The notes under the pieces were generated by a model. It was not told the DNA's origin, made no database searches, and was given only the letters and a program-made list of their open reading frames with translations. A stretch of 64,000 nt of DNA from Alphaproteobacteria bacterium (GTDB taxonomy: Bacteria; Pseudomonadota; Alphaproteobacteria; SHVP01): the NCBI GenBank assembly GCA_016869765.1, contig VGES01000017.1:1-64000 (forward strand), in the 5' to 3' direction. The position numbers and the translations under genes are program-made. Positions 1-8,573 of this stretch are shown here, in pieces (within the stretch, counting starts at the first letter, position 1; each line of letters begins with the position of its first letter).

Positions 1-2685
1 GCGCCATCGCTGCTGGCCTCCAATCCAGCCAGCATCTTGAATCACGAATCCCCGACCAAGGGAATCCCCGCCGATTCAACCTTTCAGAAACGCGCTCTAG
101 GGGCGACGATCCGTGAGGCGTTGCGCGCCTCGCGCTACCTGATTGTCATCTGCTCTCCAGCGGCCGCCCAATCGCGCTGGGTGAACGGAGAGATTGCGAC
201 CTTCAAGGCCTTGGTTGGGGAGGGACGCGTCCTTTGCCTCATCGTCGATGGCGAGCCCAACGCCAGCGATCGCGGCGAAGGCGCGACACAAGAGTGTTTT
301 CCTGAGGCGCTTCGCTTCCGTTCAGCGGCCCCGGGGGAGGTGCGCGAGCGCGCCGAACCGATCGCAGCGGATGCCCGGCGCGGCAAGGACGGTCGAGCCG
401 ATGCCTTGCTCAAGATGATCGCTGGCCTGCTTGGCGTCGACTATGACGAACTCAAGCAGCGCGACCGCCGTCGTCGGCGTTGGCGTCGCGTTCGATTTGC
501 TGCGGCCGTCTTCGTCGCGGCATTGCTGGTTGCGGTCGTCGCGGCCTATATCGACGCCCGCGATTCGCGCGAGCGCTACCACGATGCGGGGGTGCGCGAA
601 TTGATGAACGAGCGCCCCGACCGGGCCGCGCCATATCTTGCGGCGGCCTATGGCCTCGGCAAGGACGATCCGTTGCTCCGCCTTCAACTCGGTCACGCAC
701 TGCGCACGATCGACATCAAGCAGGCCCTCGTCGCCGGTCATGAGGCGGGCGTGCTTGCGATTCGCTTCAGCGATGACGGGACCAACTTCGTAAGTGCGAG
801 TGCGGATCGGACCGCCCGCGTATGGACAGCCGCGGGGCGACCCCTCCAGAGCTTGCGCGGCCACACCGACAGCGTGGTCGACGCGGCCTTCGATGCCGAT
901 GGTCGGCGGATCGTCACCTCGAGCCTCGACGGGACGGTCGTCGTATGGGACGCGGCTAGCGGGCGGCGGCAGCTCACGATAGCCGGCGCCGGTGGTGGCA
1001 CGGCGGTGTTCGCGCCCGACGGGCGGCGCATCGTGACGGCTGCGCACGAGTCCGTCCACGTGTGGGATGCAGCAAGCGGGGCGCAGCTGCACGCGTTTCC
1101 CGTTCGCTTCACCTTTGGCCTCATCCTCGATCGTGCGTCCTTCGACCGTGGTGGCGAGCGCCTTGTGTTGCCGGGACCCGGGCCATCGGCGCGGGTGTGG
1201 GATCTCGCGACCGGGGAGGCGCGAGTGACAATGACCGCCGAGGACGGCGTCGTCCTGGTCGCGCGTTATGACGAAGCCGGTGAGCGGATCGTCACCGCGG
1301 GAGACCAGGCGATCGTCTGGGACGCGCGGACCGGGGATCGCCTCAAACTCCTGCAGGGGCACGAGGGCCGAGTCGTCGATGCCGTGTTTGGGCCCGAAGG
1401 CCAGCTCGCGACCGCAAGTTGGGATGGCACCGCCAAGCTGTGGGACACCGACTACACGGTTCGGAACAGCTTGGGCGGACATCGCCCGAACCTGAAGGCC
1501 GTGCGATTCGGTCAGGCGGCCGGAGTAGTGGTCACGCATGACGCCACTGGGGTCAAGATTTGGGACGCATCGAGTGGTCGATTGCGCGCCGAATACGAAA
1601 CTGGTCCGTTCCTGACGGCGATCGCGCCCGATGTCGACCTCGTCGCCTCCCCGACGGATCGGGCGATTCGGCTTCTCATCGTGCCCGACAATGGCTGGCT
1701 CGGCGGTTATCCCACGACGGGGGCGCTGCGCGGCTTCTCGGCGTCGTCCGATCGATTGGCGGTGGCCGATCGCCGACGCGTCGCCATCTGGGACCCTGCG
1801 GCAGGCCAGACCACGACCCTCACCGAGGCGGCCGTCACGGCGATCGAGTTGAGTGCCGATGGTCGGCGGGCCATGACCATCGAGGAGGGGGCGGTCCGGG
1901 TGTGGGACGTTCGAGAGTCGCGAACCAATGCGTCGTTTACGCCGCCTGTCGAGGCGGGCGGTTTCGCCTCCGGAATGCTTCGCGGCAGCTTGTCCCCCGA
2001 CGGTCGACGAGCGGCGATCGTCGGCACGGGCCGCAACGCCACCGTGTGGGATGCCGAGACCGGAACGCGGCTGCTGGCACTCAGTCACGTTACCCACGAC
2101 GTCGGCATTGTTCGATTCGACCCGACCGGTGGAACACTGGTCACAGCCGCGAGTCGCGGACTTCACCTCTGGGATGCGTCGGGCCGAGGTCTTGCCTCAG
2201 CCGACGGCCAAGGCGGTTTCATCGAACGCGTCACGTTCAGCGCCGATGGACGCCTCCTTGCGAGTGTCGACGACCAGGGAGTGGTCCGGATCTGGGATGC
2301 GCCGAGCCTGAGGATCGCGAGTTCCTTGCGCAACCCCGTTCCGGCGGTCGCCGCGGCGTTTCATCCTCGGATGGCGCTCGTTGCCACGGCGCACACCGAC
2401 GGCAGGGTACGCTTCTGGGAGTTGCCCTCCGGCCGCGCGGTGTTCGAGCTTGATGCCGCAGCGCCAGGGCGCAGTTCACGCGACCGCCCGATCCACGATC
2501 TCGCGTTTTCCGGCGACGGGCTCTGGCTCGCGGTCGCCATGGCGGGACAGGTCGACCTTTGGGAAACCGCTCTCGAGGATCGTCCGCCCGCTGCAGTAGC
2601 GCGGGCTGTCCGCTGTCTCGCGCCGTGGCAGATCCGGGGCGGGCGCCTTGAGCCCGCGCCGCTGAGCGACGAAGATTGCGACTAG
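1..2685 (+). CDS. TIR-domain / transmembrane / WD40-repeat protein (5' end cut by window edge)
   Basis: The frame is open to the left edge, so the start lies outside; the numbering here uses the TTG at 37. An incomplete TIR-like domain covers about residues 15-95, with the motif SPAAAQSRWVNGE, whose Glu52 sits where TIR NADases have their catalytic Glu. An Arg-rich stretch (143-153) precedes one membrane helix at about 153-172. From about 225 to the end there are at least ten WD40-type repeats ending in W-D or V-W. The expected layout is cytosolic TIR, one membrane pass and an extracytoplasmic beta-propeller. TIR-WD40 fusions belong to signalling or defence sensors; the ligand and the NADase activity are inferred. 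The next gene starts 27 bases downstream and is not obviously related. Confidence 0.8.
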   Translation, partial: APSLLASNPASILNHESPTKGIPADSTFQKRALGATIREALRASRYLIVICSPAAAQSRWVNGEIATFKALVGEGRVLCLIVDGEPNASDRGEGATQECFPEALRFRSAAPGEVRERAEPIAADARRGKDGRADALLKMIAGLLGVDYDELKQRDRRRRRWRRVRFAAAVFVAALLVAVVAAYIDARDSRERYHDAGVRELMNERPDRAAPYLAAAYGLGKDDPLLRLQLGHALRTIDIKQALVAGHEAGVLAIRFSDDGTNFVSASADRTARVWTAAGRPLQSLRGHTDSVVDAAFDADGRRIVTSSLDGTVVVWDAASGRRQLTIAGAGGGTAVFAPDGRRIVTAAHESVHVWDAASGAQLHAFPVRFTFGLILDRASFDRGGERLVLPGPGPSARVWDLATGEARVTMTAEDGVVLVARYDEAGERIVTAGDQAIVWDARTGDRLKLLQGHEGRVVDAVFGPEGQLATASWDGTAKLWDTDYTVRNSLGGHRPNLKAVRFGQAAGVVVTHDATGVKIWDASSGRLRAEYETGPFLTAIAPDVDLVASPTDRAIRLLIVPDNGWLGGYPTTGALRGFSASSDRLAVADRRRVAIWDPAAGQTTTLTEAAVTAIELSADGRRAMTIEEGAVRVWDVRESRTNASFTPPVEAGGFASGMLRGSLSPDGRRAAIVGTGRNATVWDAETGTRLLALSHVTHDVGIVRFDPTGGTLVTAASRGLHLWDASGRGLASADGQGGFIERVTFSADGRLLASVDDQGVVRIWDAPSLRIASSLRNPVPAVAAAFHPRMALVATAHTDGRVRFWELPSGRAVFELDAAAPGRSSRDRPIHDLAFSGDGLWLAVAMAGQVDLWETALEDRPPAAVARAVRCLAPWQIRGGRLEPAPLSDEDCD

Positions 2686-2712
2686 CGAGGGCAGCGCCAT
2701 AGAGGAGCGCCG

Positions 2713-3567
2713 ATGAGCGCGGGTTACGTCCATCTCGATACGCTGACGATGCCCTTCGCCGGGGTCGACTCGAATCCCGGCGCGCGCCAGCAGGTGTTGT
2801 GGCGCGACGCGCAAACAGGGGCCACCGTCGCCATGAACTACGGGCCCGCCGGGTTCTCGCCCGCGCATGCCAAGCTTCTGGACGAGCACGGGACGCATCG
2901 CCACTACCACGCGACCGTCAACGAACGTCACTATGCGATGGGCGGGGACTATCCGATCTGGCATTGGGCGGCGCCCGAGTCTGAACCGACTCTGACCCTG
3001 ATGCGGCGCCACATGTATGTCGAGAATCCGCCGCGCACGTTGCACGGTTCGCAACCACACCGGCGGCCGCAGATCGCGACCCAGATGCTGGTGTGGAACA
3101 CCGGTGGTGGCACGTCGATCTTTGCGGCCGACGCCAAACACGAGACCCACGAGTTCCCGCCCGGTACCCGCGCGCCCGACAACGGGCCGTGGGCGCGACC
3201 GCGGATCGTCGCCGTTGATCTACAGTCGTGGCGCCAGCATCCGACCCTCTTGGGCGCCAAGATTCGCGCCGTGGCGCCGACCGATGGTGATCAACCGGCG
3301 GTCATGGTGGTCAGCGTCCCGCCCGAGTCGATTGCGCCGGCCAGTCTGAAGCCGGTGCCGGGGGCGTCACGCCGATGGCTTTTTCTCCTGTCGGGTGATT
3401 TGCGCCTGCGGCTTACCACTCCAGCGGCAGTGGAGGACATCGTCGCGCACGAGGGACATTTCGTGCATTGGGCCGACGCCGCGCTGACGCCTGGCCCGGG
3501 CATGGTGAGCGAGGGCGGCGCGGTCGTCCTGTGTGTTGGCCACGATCTGGCGCGGTCGATCGAATAA
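2713..3567 (+). CDS. Two-module cupin-type protein (ChrR/DUF4437-like)
   Basis: 284 residues with no signal peptide. The N-terminal half carries a His-rich stretch (HGTHRHYHATVNERHY, near residue 60) and the C-terminal half has a second cupin-like strand pattern (WLFLLSGDLRL, then EGHFVHW). This fits a bicupin of the ChrR/DUF4437 kind, small metal-binding barrels of varied or unknown activity. The ATG follows GAGGAGCGCC, a reasonable ribosome site. It ends 94 bases before the next transporter gene on the same strand, a gap that is rich in GCC triplets. No substrate can be named. Confidence 0.55.
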   Translation: MSAGYVHLDTLTMPFAGVDSNPGARQQVLWRDAQTGATVAMNYGPAGFSPAHAKLLDEHGTHRHYHATVNERHYAMGGDYPIWHWAAPESEPTLTLMRRHMYVENPPRTLHGSQPHRRPQIATQMLVWNTGGGTSIFAADAKHETHEFPPGTRAPDNGPWARPRIVAVDLQSWRQHPTLLGAKIRAVAPTDGDQPAVMVVSVPPESIAPASLKPVPGASRRWLFLLSGDLRLRLTTPAAVEDIVAHEGHFVHWADAALTPGPGMVSEGGAVVLCVGHDLARSIE

Positions 3568-3661
3568 CACGCAATTGAGAGCCGCCGCCGCCGCCGAATT
3601 TGCTAGAGTGGCGGCCATTGCCGGGCTGCAACAACCGGCCGCAAGGGGAGACCACAGCATC

Positions 3662-5227
3662 ATGACACGTCGTTATTCGGCCGCCCTGCTCGGGGCGGTG
3701 GCCGCCGCCACGGTGCTCGCGCCAGTCGGCGAGGCATCCGCCCAGCAACTGCAGGACGACACGATTCGTTTCGCCACGGCCAGCATCTCGCCGGCCTTCG
3801 GCCGCCCGGAACAGGGCACGGCCTCGCCCAGCGTCTACACACTGTGGCCGCTCTATGACTCGCTCACCATGGTCAATGCCAAGGGCGATGTCTCGGGCTT
3901 GCTGGCGGAAAGCTGGAAGAACCTCGACAAGGGCACCTGGCAGGTGGCGCTCAGGAAGGGCGTCAAGTTCCACAACGGCAAAGAGCTGAAGGCGCAACAC
4001 GTCGCAGCCCAGTTTGCCTTCGTCATCGACGACAAGTCCTCGGCCGGTACGGTTGCCAACTCGACCAACAAGCAGCAGGCGTTTATCACCAGCGCCCACG
4101 CGATCGACGACTACACGGTCGAGTTCAAGACCTCGAGCCCGAACCCGGAGATTCCGCGCCAACTCGCCGGTTTCTGGATTCCGGAAACCACGGTTCGCGA
4201 CGAACTGGGCACCGCCGACTTTTCGCGGAAACCCGTCGGTACCGGTCCGTACATGAACCCACAGTGGACGGGCGGCGTCGACGGATCGGTCGACTGGGTT
4301 GCGTTCCCGGACGCGTTGCGCAAACCGAAGGTCAAGAACCTCAGGATCGTCGCCCTCGGCGAATCCGCGACCCGCGTTGCCGGCGTCCTCTCGAACCAGA
4401 TCGACATCGCCCAGGGCGTGCCGTTCGACGCCAAGGGCCGCCTGGAGACGGCCGGCCACAAGATGGACATCGCCGATCGTCCCTCGGTGCTCGGCTGGCG
4501 CTTCATGTCGGTGCGCGAAAAGAGCCCGTTCCGGGACAAGCGCGTGCGCCAGGCGGCGAACTACGCGATCGATCGCGCTGGCATGGCCAGCAGCCTGCTT
4601 GGCAACACCTCGGTGCCGCAGGGTCAGTGCGCGACGCGCAACACCTTCGGCTTCAATCCGGCGGTCACCGCCTATCCGTACGATCCGGCCAAGGCCAAGG
4701 CGCTGCTCGCGGAAGCGGGTTACCCGAACGGCTTCAAGACCGAGGTCGAGACCGTGGTGGGGTCTTTCCCGGCGGACAGCGAGATCTATCAGCTCGCCGG
4801 CCTGCAGCTCTCGGCCGTCGGGATTGACACCAAGGTGACGCCGATCACCTTCCCGGACTGGCTCGACAAGTGGTTCGGTCGCAAGAAGGCGCCGGACGGC
4901 ACGATGGGCTTCACCGACATCTTCTCGAACGCGTGTCACAACTTCAACGCGATCCCGTTCGACGCTTATCCGAACATGACCTGCAAGAAAGAACTGGCTT
5001 CGCATTGCGATCGGGATGAGACCGCGTTGCTCGATCGCGCCATGGGCGAATTCGACGTCGACAAGCGTCGCGGGCTGATCCAGGAGCTGATGGCGGTCAA
5101 CAAAGATCAGGCGCAGAATCTGTTCTTCGTCGAGTTGACCGACCTGACCGGCATTCACCGCCGCGTGCAGGGCTTCACCAACACGATTCAGCGTTTCTCC
5201 TTCGAGAACATCACGCTGACTCGCTAA
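3662..5227 (+). CDS. ABC transporter substrate-binding protein, peptide/nickel type (family 5), orphan
   Basis: Periplasmic binding protein of 521 residues. The N-terminus MTRRYSAALLGAVAAATVLA ends in an AxA-type signal peptidase site near residue 26 (GEASAQQ). The mature part has SBP_bac_5 marks: LAESWKN, FHNGKELKAQHV, GTGPYMNP, and VRQAANYAIDR followed by AKALLAEAGYPNGF. I chose the ATG at 3662, after AAGGGGAG, because an upstream in-frame ATG would bury the signal peptide. No permease or ATPase gene is adjacent, so it must share a transporter encoded elsewhere. It resembles the binding protein at 55644 in layout and C-terminal organisation. Confidence 0.88.
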   Translation: MTRRYSAALLGAVAAATVLAPVGEASAQQLQDDTIRFATASISPAFGRPEQGTASPSVYTLWPLYDSLTMVNAKGDVSGLLAESWKNLDKGTWQVALRKGVKFHNGKELKAQHVAAQFAFVIDDKSSAGTVANSTNKQQAFITSAHAIDDYTVEFKTSSPNPEIPRQLAGFWIPETTVRDELGTADFSRKPVGTGPYMNPQWTGGVDGSVDWVAFPDALRKPKVKNLRIVALGESATRVAGVLSNQIDIAQGVPFDAKGRLETAGHKMDIADRPSVLGWRFMSVREKSPFRDKRVRQAANYAIDRAGMASSLLGNTSVPQGQCATRNTFGFNPAVTAYPYDPAKAKALLAEAGYPNGFKTEVETVVGSFPADSEIYQLAGLQLSAVGIDTKVTPITFPDWLDKWFGRKKAPDGTMGFTDIFSNACHNFNAIPFDAYPNMTCKKELASHCDRDETALLDRAMGEFDVDKRRGLIQELMAVNKDQAQNLFFVELTDLTGIHRRVQGFTNTIQRFSFENITLTR

Positions 5228-5277
5228 CCCCAGGGGGAACCCGGTCGCCCCATGGGTGGCCGGGTTCTGGTCCGACA

Positions 5278-5619
5278 ATGGCCATCACGATCTATCACAA
5301 TCCGCGGTGCTCCAAGTCGCGGGCGACGCTCGCGTTGTTGCGCGACCGTGGCATCGAACCGGCGGTGATCGAATATCTCGACACGCCGCCCAGCCGCGAG
5401 GAACTGAAGGCGCTGCTGAAGAAGCTCGGGCGCAGCGCGCGGGACGTGGTGCGGACGAGCGAAGCGCCGTACCGCGACCTCAAGCTCGCCCAGGCGAACG
5501 ACGAGCAACTGATCGCGGCGATGGCCGAGCATCCGATCCTGATCGAGCGGCCGATCGTCGTGAATGGCGCCAAGGCGGCGCTCGGCCGTCCACCCGAAAC
5601 GGTGCTCGAAATCATCTGA
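5278..5619 (+). CDS. arsC: ArsC-family reductase (arsenate reductase, glutaredoxin-type)
   Basis: 113 residues, the normal size for the family. The active-site stretch NPRCSKSR places the catalytic Cys at residue 11. The later motif ERPIVVNG, holding the conserved Arg-Pro, is also present. E. coli-type ArsC reduces arsenate to arsenite with glutathione/glutaredoxin; some family members (Spx/YffB-like) do not. There is no arsenite exporter or arsR nearby, so the role in arsenic resistance is by family only. The gene starts 50 bases after the preceding binding protein. Confidence 0.85.
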   Translation: MAITIYHNPRCSKSRATLALLRDRGIEPAVIEYLDTPPSREELKALLKKLGRSARDVVRTSEAPYRDLKLAQANDEQLIAAMAEHPILIERPIVVNGAKAALGRPPETVLEII

Positions 5620-5739
5620 GGCGGATCAGGCGTGGCGGCCCGCCGCTTGACACGGCAAGGCCAGGACGCCGACCATCGCGATCATCCCCGTGGCCAAGAC
5701 GATGGCTGCGTTTCGCTTGTGAAATCCTAGGCAAACACC

Positions 5740-6432
5740 GTGTCGAACGTCGTGCTCCATCTGTCCTTCGAATCGAAAACGGGGACCGACCGGCGCGCGG
5801 TCGTCGTCGACCACGCGGTGATCGCCGGCTGGACCGGGCGCGACACCGCGGCGCTCGAAAAGCACATCAAGGAACTCGAAGAACTCGGCGTCAAACGCCC
5901 GGCGATGACGCCCATCTTCTATCGCATCGCCGCGCGCCGGCTCACCACCGATGACGCGATCGAGGTGCTCGGGGCCAAGTCGGGCGGCGAGGTCGAGTTC
6001 GTCCTGCTGCAGTCGGGCGATCGCCTGTGGGTCGGCGTCGGGTCCGATCACACCGACCGCGAGGTCGAGGCCTACGGCGTCACGGTCTCCAAGCAGATGT
6101 GCGACAAGCCGATCGGAACGACGTTCTGGCCGATGAGCGAGGTGGCGGCGCACTGGGACCGCTTGGTCCTGCGTTCGCACGTTTACGAGAACGGTCGCGA
6201 GGTGCTGTATCAGGAGGGACTGGCGAGCGCGATGCGCGCGCCCGACGATCTCATTCGTCGCTATCGCGGCGGCGATCGTCTGAGCAACGGCACGCTGATG
6301 TTCGGCGGCACGCTCGCAGCCAAGGGCGGGGTACGCGCGACGACCGCCATCACACTCGAACTCGAAGACCCGGTCCTCGGCCGCCGCCTGCGCCATCGCT
6401 ATCGCAGCGTTAGCCTGCCCATCGCCGGCTGA
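5740..6432 (+). CDS. DUF2848 family protein
   Basis: 230 residues from a GTG start. Motifs I associate with DUF2848 are VIAGWTGRD, PIFYRIAA, GSDHTDREVEAYGVTVSKQ and a late GGTLAAKGG. The domain resembles fumarylacetoacetate-hydrolase-like folds by general pattern, but no reaction has been assigned to the family as far as I know. It begins a run of three same-strand genes (this one, a cupin, an NMT1-type binding protein) separated by 22-24 bases, which suggests one transcript and a shared small-molecule catabolic role (inference). Confidence 0.75.
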   Translation: MSNVVLHLSFESKTGTDRRAVVVDHAVIAGWTGRDTAALEKHIKELEELGVKRPAMTPIFYRIAARRLTTDDAIEVLGAKSGGEVEFVLLQSGDRLWVGVGSDHTDREVEAYGVTVSKQMCDKPIGTTFWPMSEVAAHWDRLVLRSHVYENGREVLYQEGLASAMRAPDDLIRRYRGGDRLSNGTLMFGGTLAAKGGVRATTAITLELEDPVLGRRLRHRYRSVSLPIAG

Positions 6433-6454
6433 ACCTTCTTCCACGGAGAGCGCC

Positions 6455-6847
6455 ATGCCGTTCAACAAGCCACACCTCGAATTCCATCGCCTCGACATGG
6501 GCACGGGCTGGGCGACGCCGCCCGGCTATCCCGCCGGCATCAAACAGAAGATCCTGGCGAGCGACATCGACGAAACAAAGAAATCCGGCAGTCGCACCCG
6601 CCTTCTGCGCTTCGATCCGGGCGTCTACACGACCGAACCGTTCGTCCACGACCACTGGGAAGAGGTCTACCTGATCTCGGGCGACCTCACGGTGGGCAGC
6701 GACAAGCAAGGCAAGGGCGGCGAGCCGTTCCACGCGCCGACCTACGCCTGCCGCCCGCCCGGGGCGCTGCACGGGCCGTTCAAATCGAGCGCCGGCTGCC
6801 TGCTGTATGAGATGCACTACTACGACGAGACCAAGAACAAGAAATAG
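6455..6847 (+). CDS. Small cupin (ChrR-like) protein
   Basis: 130 residues and a single barrel. Motif 1 is FVHDHWEEVYLISGDL near residue 66, with two His, Glu and Gly in the cupin spacing. Motif 2 is PPGALHGPF near residue 106. Such proteins bind a divalent metal and act as dioxygenases, isomerases or sensors. An AGAGCGCC ribosome site precedes the ATG. It lies between the DUF2848 gene and the NMT1-type binding protein in an apparent operon. Confidence 0.75.
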   Translation: MPFNKPHLEFHRLDMGTGWATPPGYPAGIKQKILASDIDETKKSGSRTRLLRFDPGVYTTEPFVHDHWEEVYLISGDLTVGSDKQGKGGEPFHAPTYACRPPGALHGPFKSSAGCLLYEMHYYDETKNKK

Positions 6848-6871
6848 TCGCACTCACGCCAAGGGTGGTCC

Positions 6872-7795
6872 ATGAAGCTCGCCGTCCCCGATCTGATCTC
6901 CAATTCGTATTTTCCGGCCGTCGCCGCCGTCGAACTCGGCATGTTCAAGAACGAGGGGCTCGACGTGTCCCTCGAAATGGTGTTTCCGGTCGACAAAGCG
7001 TACGGCCAGATGCGGGACGGCCAGGTCGACATCGTCGGTGGCTCGGCGCATTCGATCCTCTCGGCGTTCCCCGAGTTCCAGGGCGCCAAGCTGCTGTGCG
7101 CCCAGGGCCAGGGCATGTACTGGTTCCTGGTCATGCGCGCCGACCTGAAGGCGAAGAAGGGCGACCTCTCGGTCGTCAAAGGGAAGAGCATCGGCGCTGC
7201 CCCGTGGGTCGAGATGGGCCTGCGCCGTCTCTTGATCGAGGCGGGGTACGATCTCGCCCGCGATGGCATCAAGATCGCGCCGGTGCCGGGGTCGCTCAAC
7301 GCCGGGGTCAACTTCGGCGTGACCGCCGCCAAGGCCCTCGAAGAGGGGAAGATCGACGGCTTCTGGGCCAACGGCATGGGCACCGAGGTGGCGGTACGCA
7401 AGGGCATCGGCACGGTGGTGCTCGACGTGCGCCGCGGCGATGGCCCCAAGAAATGCTTCGACTTCACGATGGCCTCGATCGCGGTCACCGATCGGCTCAT
7501 TGAGCGTTCGCCCAAGACAGCGGCGGCGATCGTGCGGGCGATCGTCGCCACCCACCGCGCCCTCAAGGACGACCCGGGCCGTGCGACGGCAATCGGGCGC
7601 AAGCTGTTCCCGGCGAGTGAAGCGGAATTGATCGCCGAGCTGATCCGGCGCGACCTGCCGTTCTACGATCCGGCAATCTCGGAAAGTTTCGTCGCTGGCA
7701 TGACAGACTTCGCGCGCGACTTGGGGATCCTCAAGGGCCGCCCCAGCTATGACCAGGTGGTGGCGCCGCAGTTCCGGCATCTGTGGCGGGGCTAA
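6872..7795 (+). CDS. NMT1/THI5-like substrate-binding protein without a signal peptide
   Basis: 307 residues. The fold is that of the SsuA/TauA/ThiY binding proteins: an opening strand, the block ISNSYFPAVAAVELGMFKNE, GQVDIVGGSAHSI, then a domain-2 strand with GKSIGAAPWVEMG. The start MKLAVPDL is already the first strand of the mature fold, so no export signal is seen, which is unusual for an ABC binding protein. A preceding AGGGTGGTCC supports this ATG. It could be a cytoplasmic enzyme or sensor derived from a binding protein; no ATPase or permease is adjacent. Confidence 0.8.
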   Translation: MKLAVPDLISNSYFPAVAAVELGMFKNEGLDVSLEMVFPVDKAYGQMRDGQVDIVGGSAHSILSAFPEFQGAKLLCAQGQGMYWFLVMRADLKAKKGDLSVVKGKSIGAAPWVEMGLRRLLIEAGYDLARDGIKIAPVPGSLNAGVNFGVTAAKALEEGKIDGFWANGMGTEVAVRKGIGTVVLDVRRGDGPKKCFDFTMASIAVTDRLIERSPKTAAAIVRAIVATHRALKDDPGRATAIGRKLFPASEAELIAELIRRDLPFYDPAISESFVAGMTDFARDLGILKGRPSYDQVVAPQFRHLWRG

Positions 7796-7840
7796 CGGGT
7801 CCATTCGCGATCCCCAACGTGACTCCATTTTCTGCGTGCC

Positions 7841-7973
7841 CCTCACCCGGCACGCTTCGCGTGCCACCCTCTCCCGCATCTTGCGGGAGAGGGCAGAGCG
7901 CCGAAGGCGCGAGGGTGAGGGCGCCTCGCGGGGGGCGGAAGCGAACGACGTGAGCGGGTGAGGGGTGAGGGGG
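7841..7973. repeat. Intergenic palindromic repeat, copy 1
   Basis: It begins with CCTCACCC and closes with GGGTGAGG. Its core is a perfect 12-bp hairpin (7867-7878 with 7882-7893, loop TCT). A tail of about 50 bases, with more GTGAGG units, follows. A near-identical core lies at 10492-10573, and looser relatives are at 30437, 51021 and 62095. The left side of the VOC remnant at 7974 abuts it directly. Confidence 0.85.
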
Positions 7974-8039
7974 CTAACTCTCGATCAGTTCGATATATTC
8001 GCCTGAGGAGCCGAGACAGGTCCCGTCGTAGGGCGCGCC
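7974..8039 (-). pseudogene. Displaced 3' end of a VOC (glyoxalase-like) gene
   Basis: About 66 bases match, with a dozen or so differences and one 11-base gap, the last codons and stop of the intact VOC gene at 10576 (opening CTAACTCTCGATCAGTTCGA here, CTAACTTTCGATCAGCTCGA there). Both copies sit directly next to the same palindromic repeat. No other part of the VOC gene is present. The match stops near GGGCGCGCC, where toxin-like sequence begins. Confidence 0.8.
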
Positions 8040-8209
8040 TCGACGTGGCCGCGGCGCCCCGCGACCTCGATCTGCAGGGGCTACGACGGCATGCGCTGAA
8101 GGGGGATCGGGCGGGGCAACGGGCCGTGTCGGTGTCGGGCCGGTGGCGGATCGTGTTCCGCTTCGCGGATGGCCACGCCCATGGCGTGACCTTGATCGAC
8201 TATCACTAG
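8032..8209 (+). pseudogene. higB: HigB-type toxin, N-terminus lost (chimeric)
   Basis: The C-terminal part of a RelE/HigB mRNA-interferase toxin is recognisable: [17 protein letters not shown], then [20 protein letters not shown] and the ending DYH. Family members are about 92 residues; the first 30 or so are missing here. The frame stays open upstream (GTG at 7958) but runs through the VOC remnant read backwards and the repeat, so any product would be a chimera. The stop overlaps the AGGAG ribosome site of the antitoxin gene. Loss of toxicity is inferred. Confidence 0.8.
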
Positions 8210-8220
8210 GAGTACCCGTC

Positions 8221-8511
8221 GTGCCGATGAAACAACCGCCGCATCCAGGTCAATCGATCTTGCTCGATTGCATCGAACCGCTCGGTCTCACGGTTACGGA
8301 GACCGCTCGCCAATTGGGCATAAGCCGCAAACAGTTGTCCGAGGTGATCAATGGACGGGCCGGAATCTCGCCCGAAATGGCGATCCGGCTGGACAAGGCC
8401 TTTGGCGGCGGGGCCGATACCTGGTTGCGTCTCCAGGTGGCCTATGACCTTGCCAACGCTATGAAACGAGCGCGACACATCAAAGTGCGGCGGCTGACCA
8501 AGGCAGCCTAA
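8221..8511 (+). CDS. higA: HigA-family antitoxin (XRE helix-turn-helix)
   Basis: 96 residues. I chose the GTG at 8221, 8 bases after AGGAG (8208-8212); an ATG two codons later is also possible. The HTH spans about residues 22-60 ([20 protein letters not shown], then [20 protein letters not shown]). The C-terminal [14 protein letters not shown] is the usual HigA addiction-module ending. It normally neutralises HigB and represses its own operon. Its partner just upstream is truncated, so it now appears to be an antitoxin without a working toxin. Confidence 0.88.
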   Translation: MPMKQPPHPGQSILLDCIEPLGLTVTETARQLGISRKQLSEVINGRAGISPEMAIRLDKAFGGGADTWLRLQVAYDLANAMKRARHIKVRRLTKAA

Positions 8512-8542
8512 GGGGGCGCCGCCCTTTGAACCCCCGATCGAC

Positions 8543-8559
8543 CCGCCCATAATGGGCGG
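8543..8559. promoter_or_regulatory. 17-bp palindrome before the methyltransferase gene
   Basis: CCGCCCAT-A-ATGGGCGG is a perfect inverted repeat with one central base. It ends 14 bases before the ATG at 8574 and lies just ahead of the CCGGAGG ribosome site. It could be an operator or a hairpin in the leader; nothing in the sequence decides between them. Confidence 0.4.
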
Positions 8560-8573
8560 AGCCGGAGGTCGCC

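Noticed and set aside
322-2166. 614-codon open frame opposite the WD40 gene
   Set aside because: A GC-rich shadow of the WD40 repeats; no family pattern and Arg/Asp-rich low complexity.
3413-5278. 621-codon minus-strand frame
   Set aside because: Lies antisense to a clear binding-protein gene; composition is typical of a mirror frame.
5647-5652. TTGACA, a perfect -35-like hexamer
   Set aside because: No credible -10 at 16-18 bases; chance match.
5630-5700. Short hydrophobic minus-strand reading (AIVLATGMIAMVGVLALP) between arsC and the DUF2848 gene
   Set aside because: Looks like a membrane-protein tail but is only about 25 codons with no start context; possible remnant, too weak to call.
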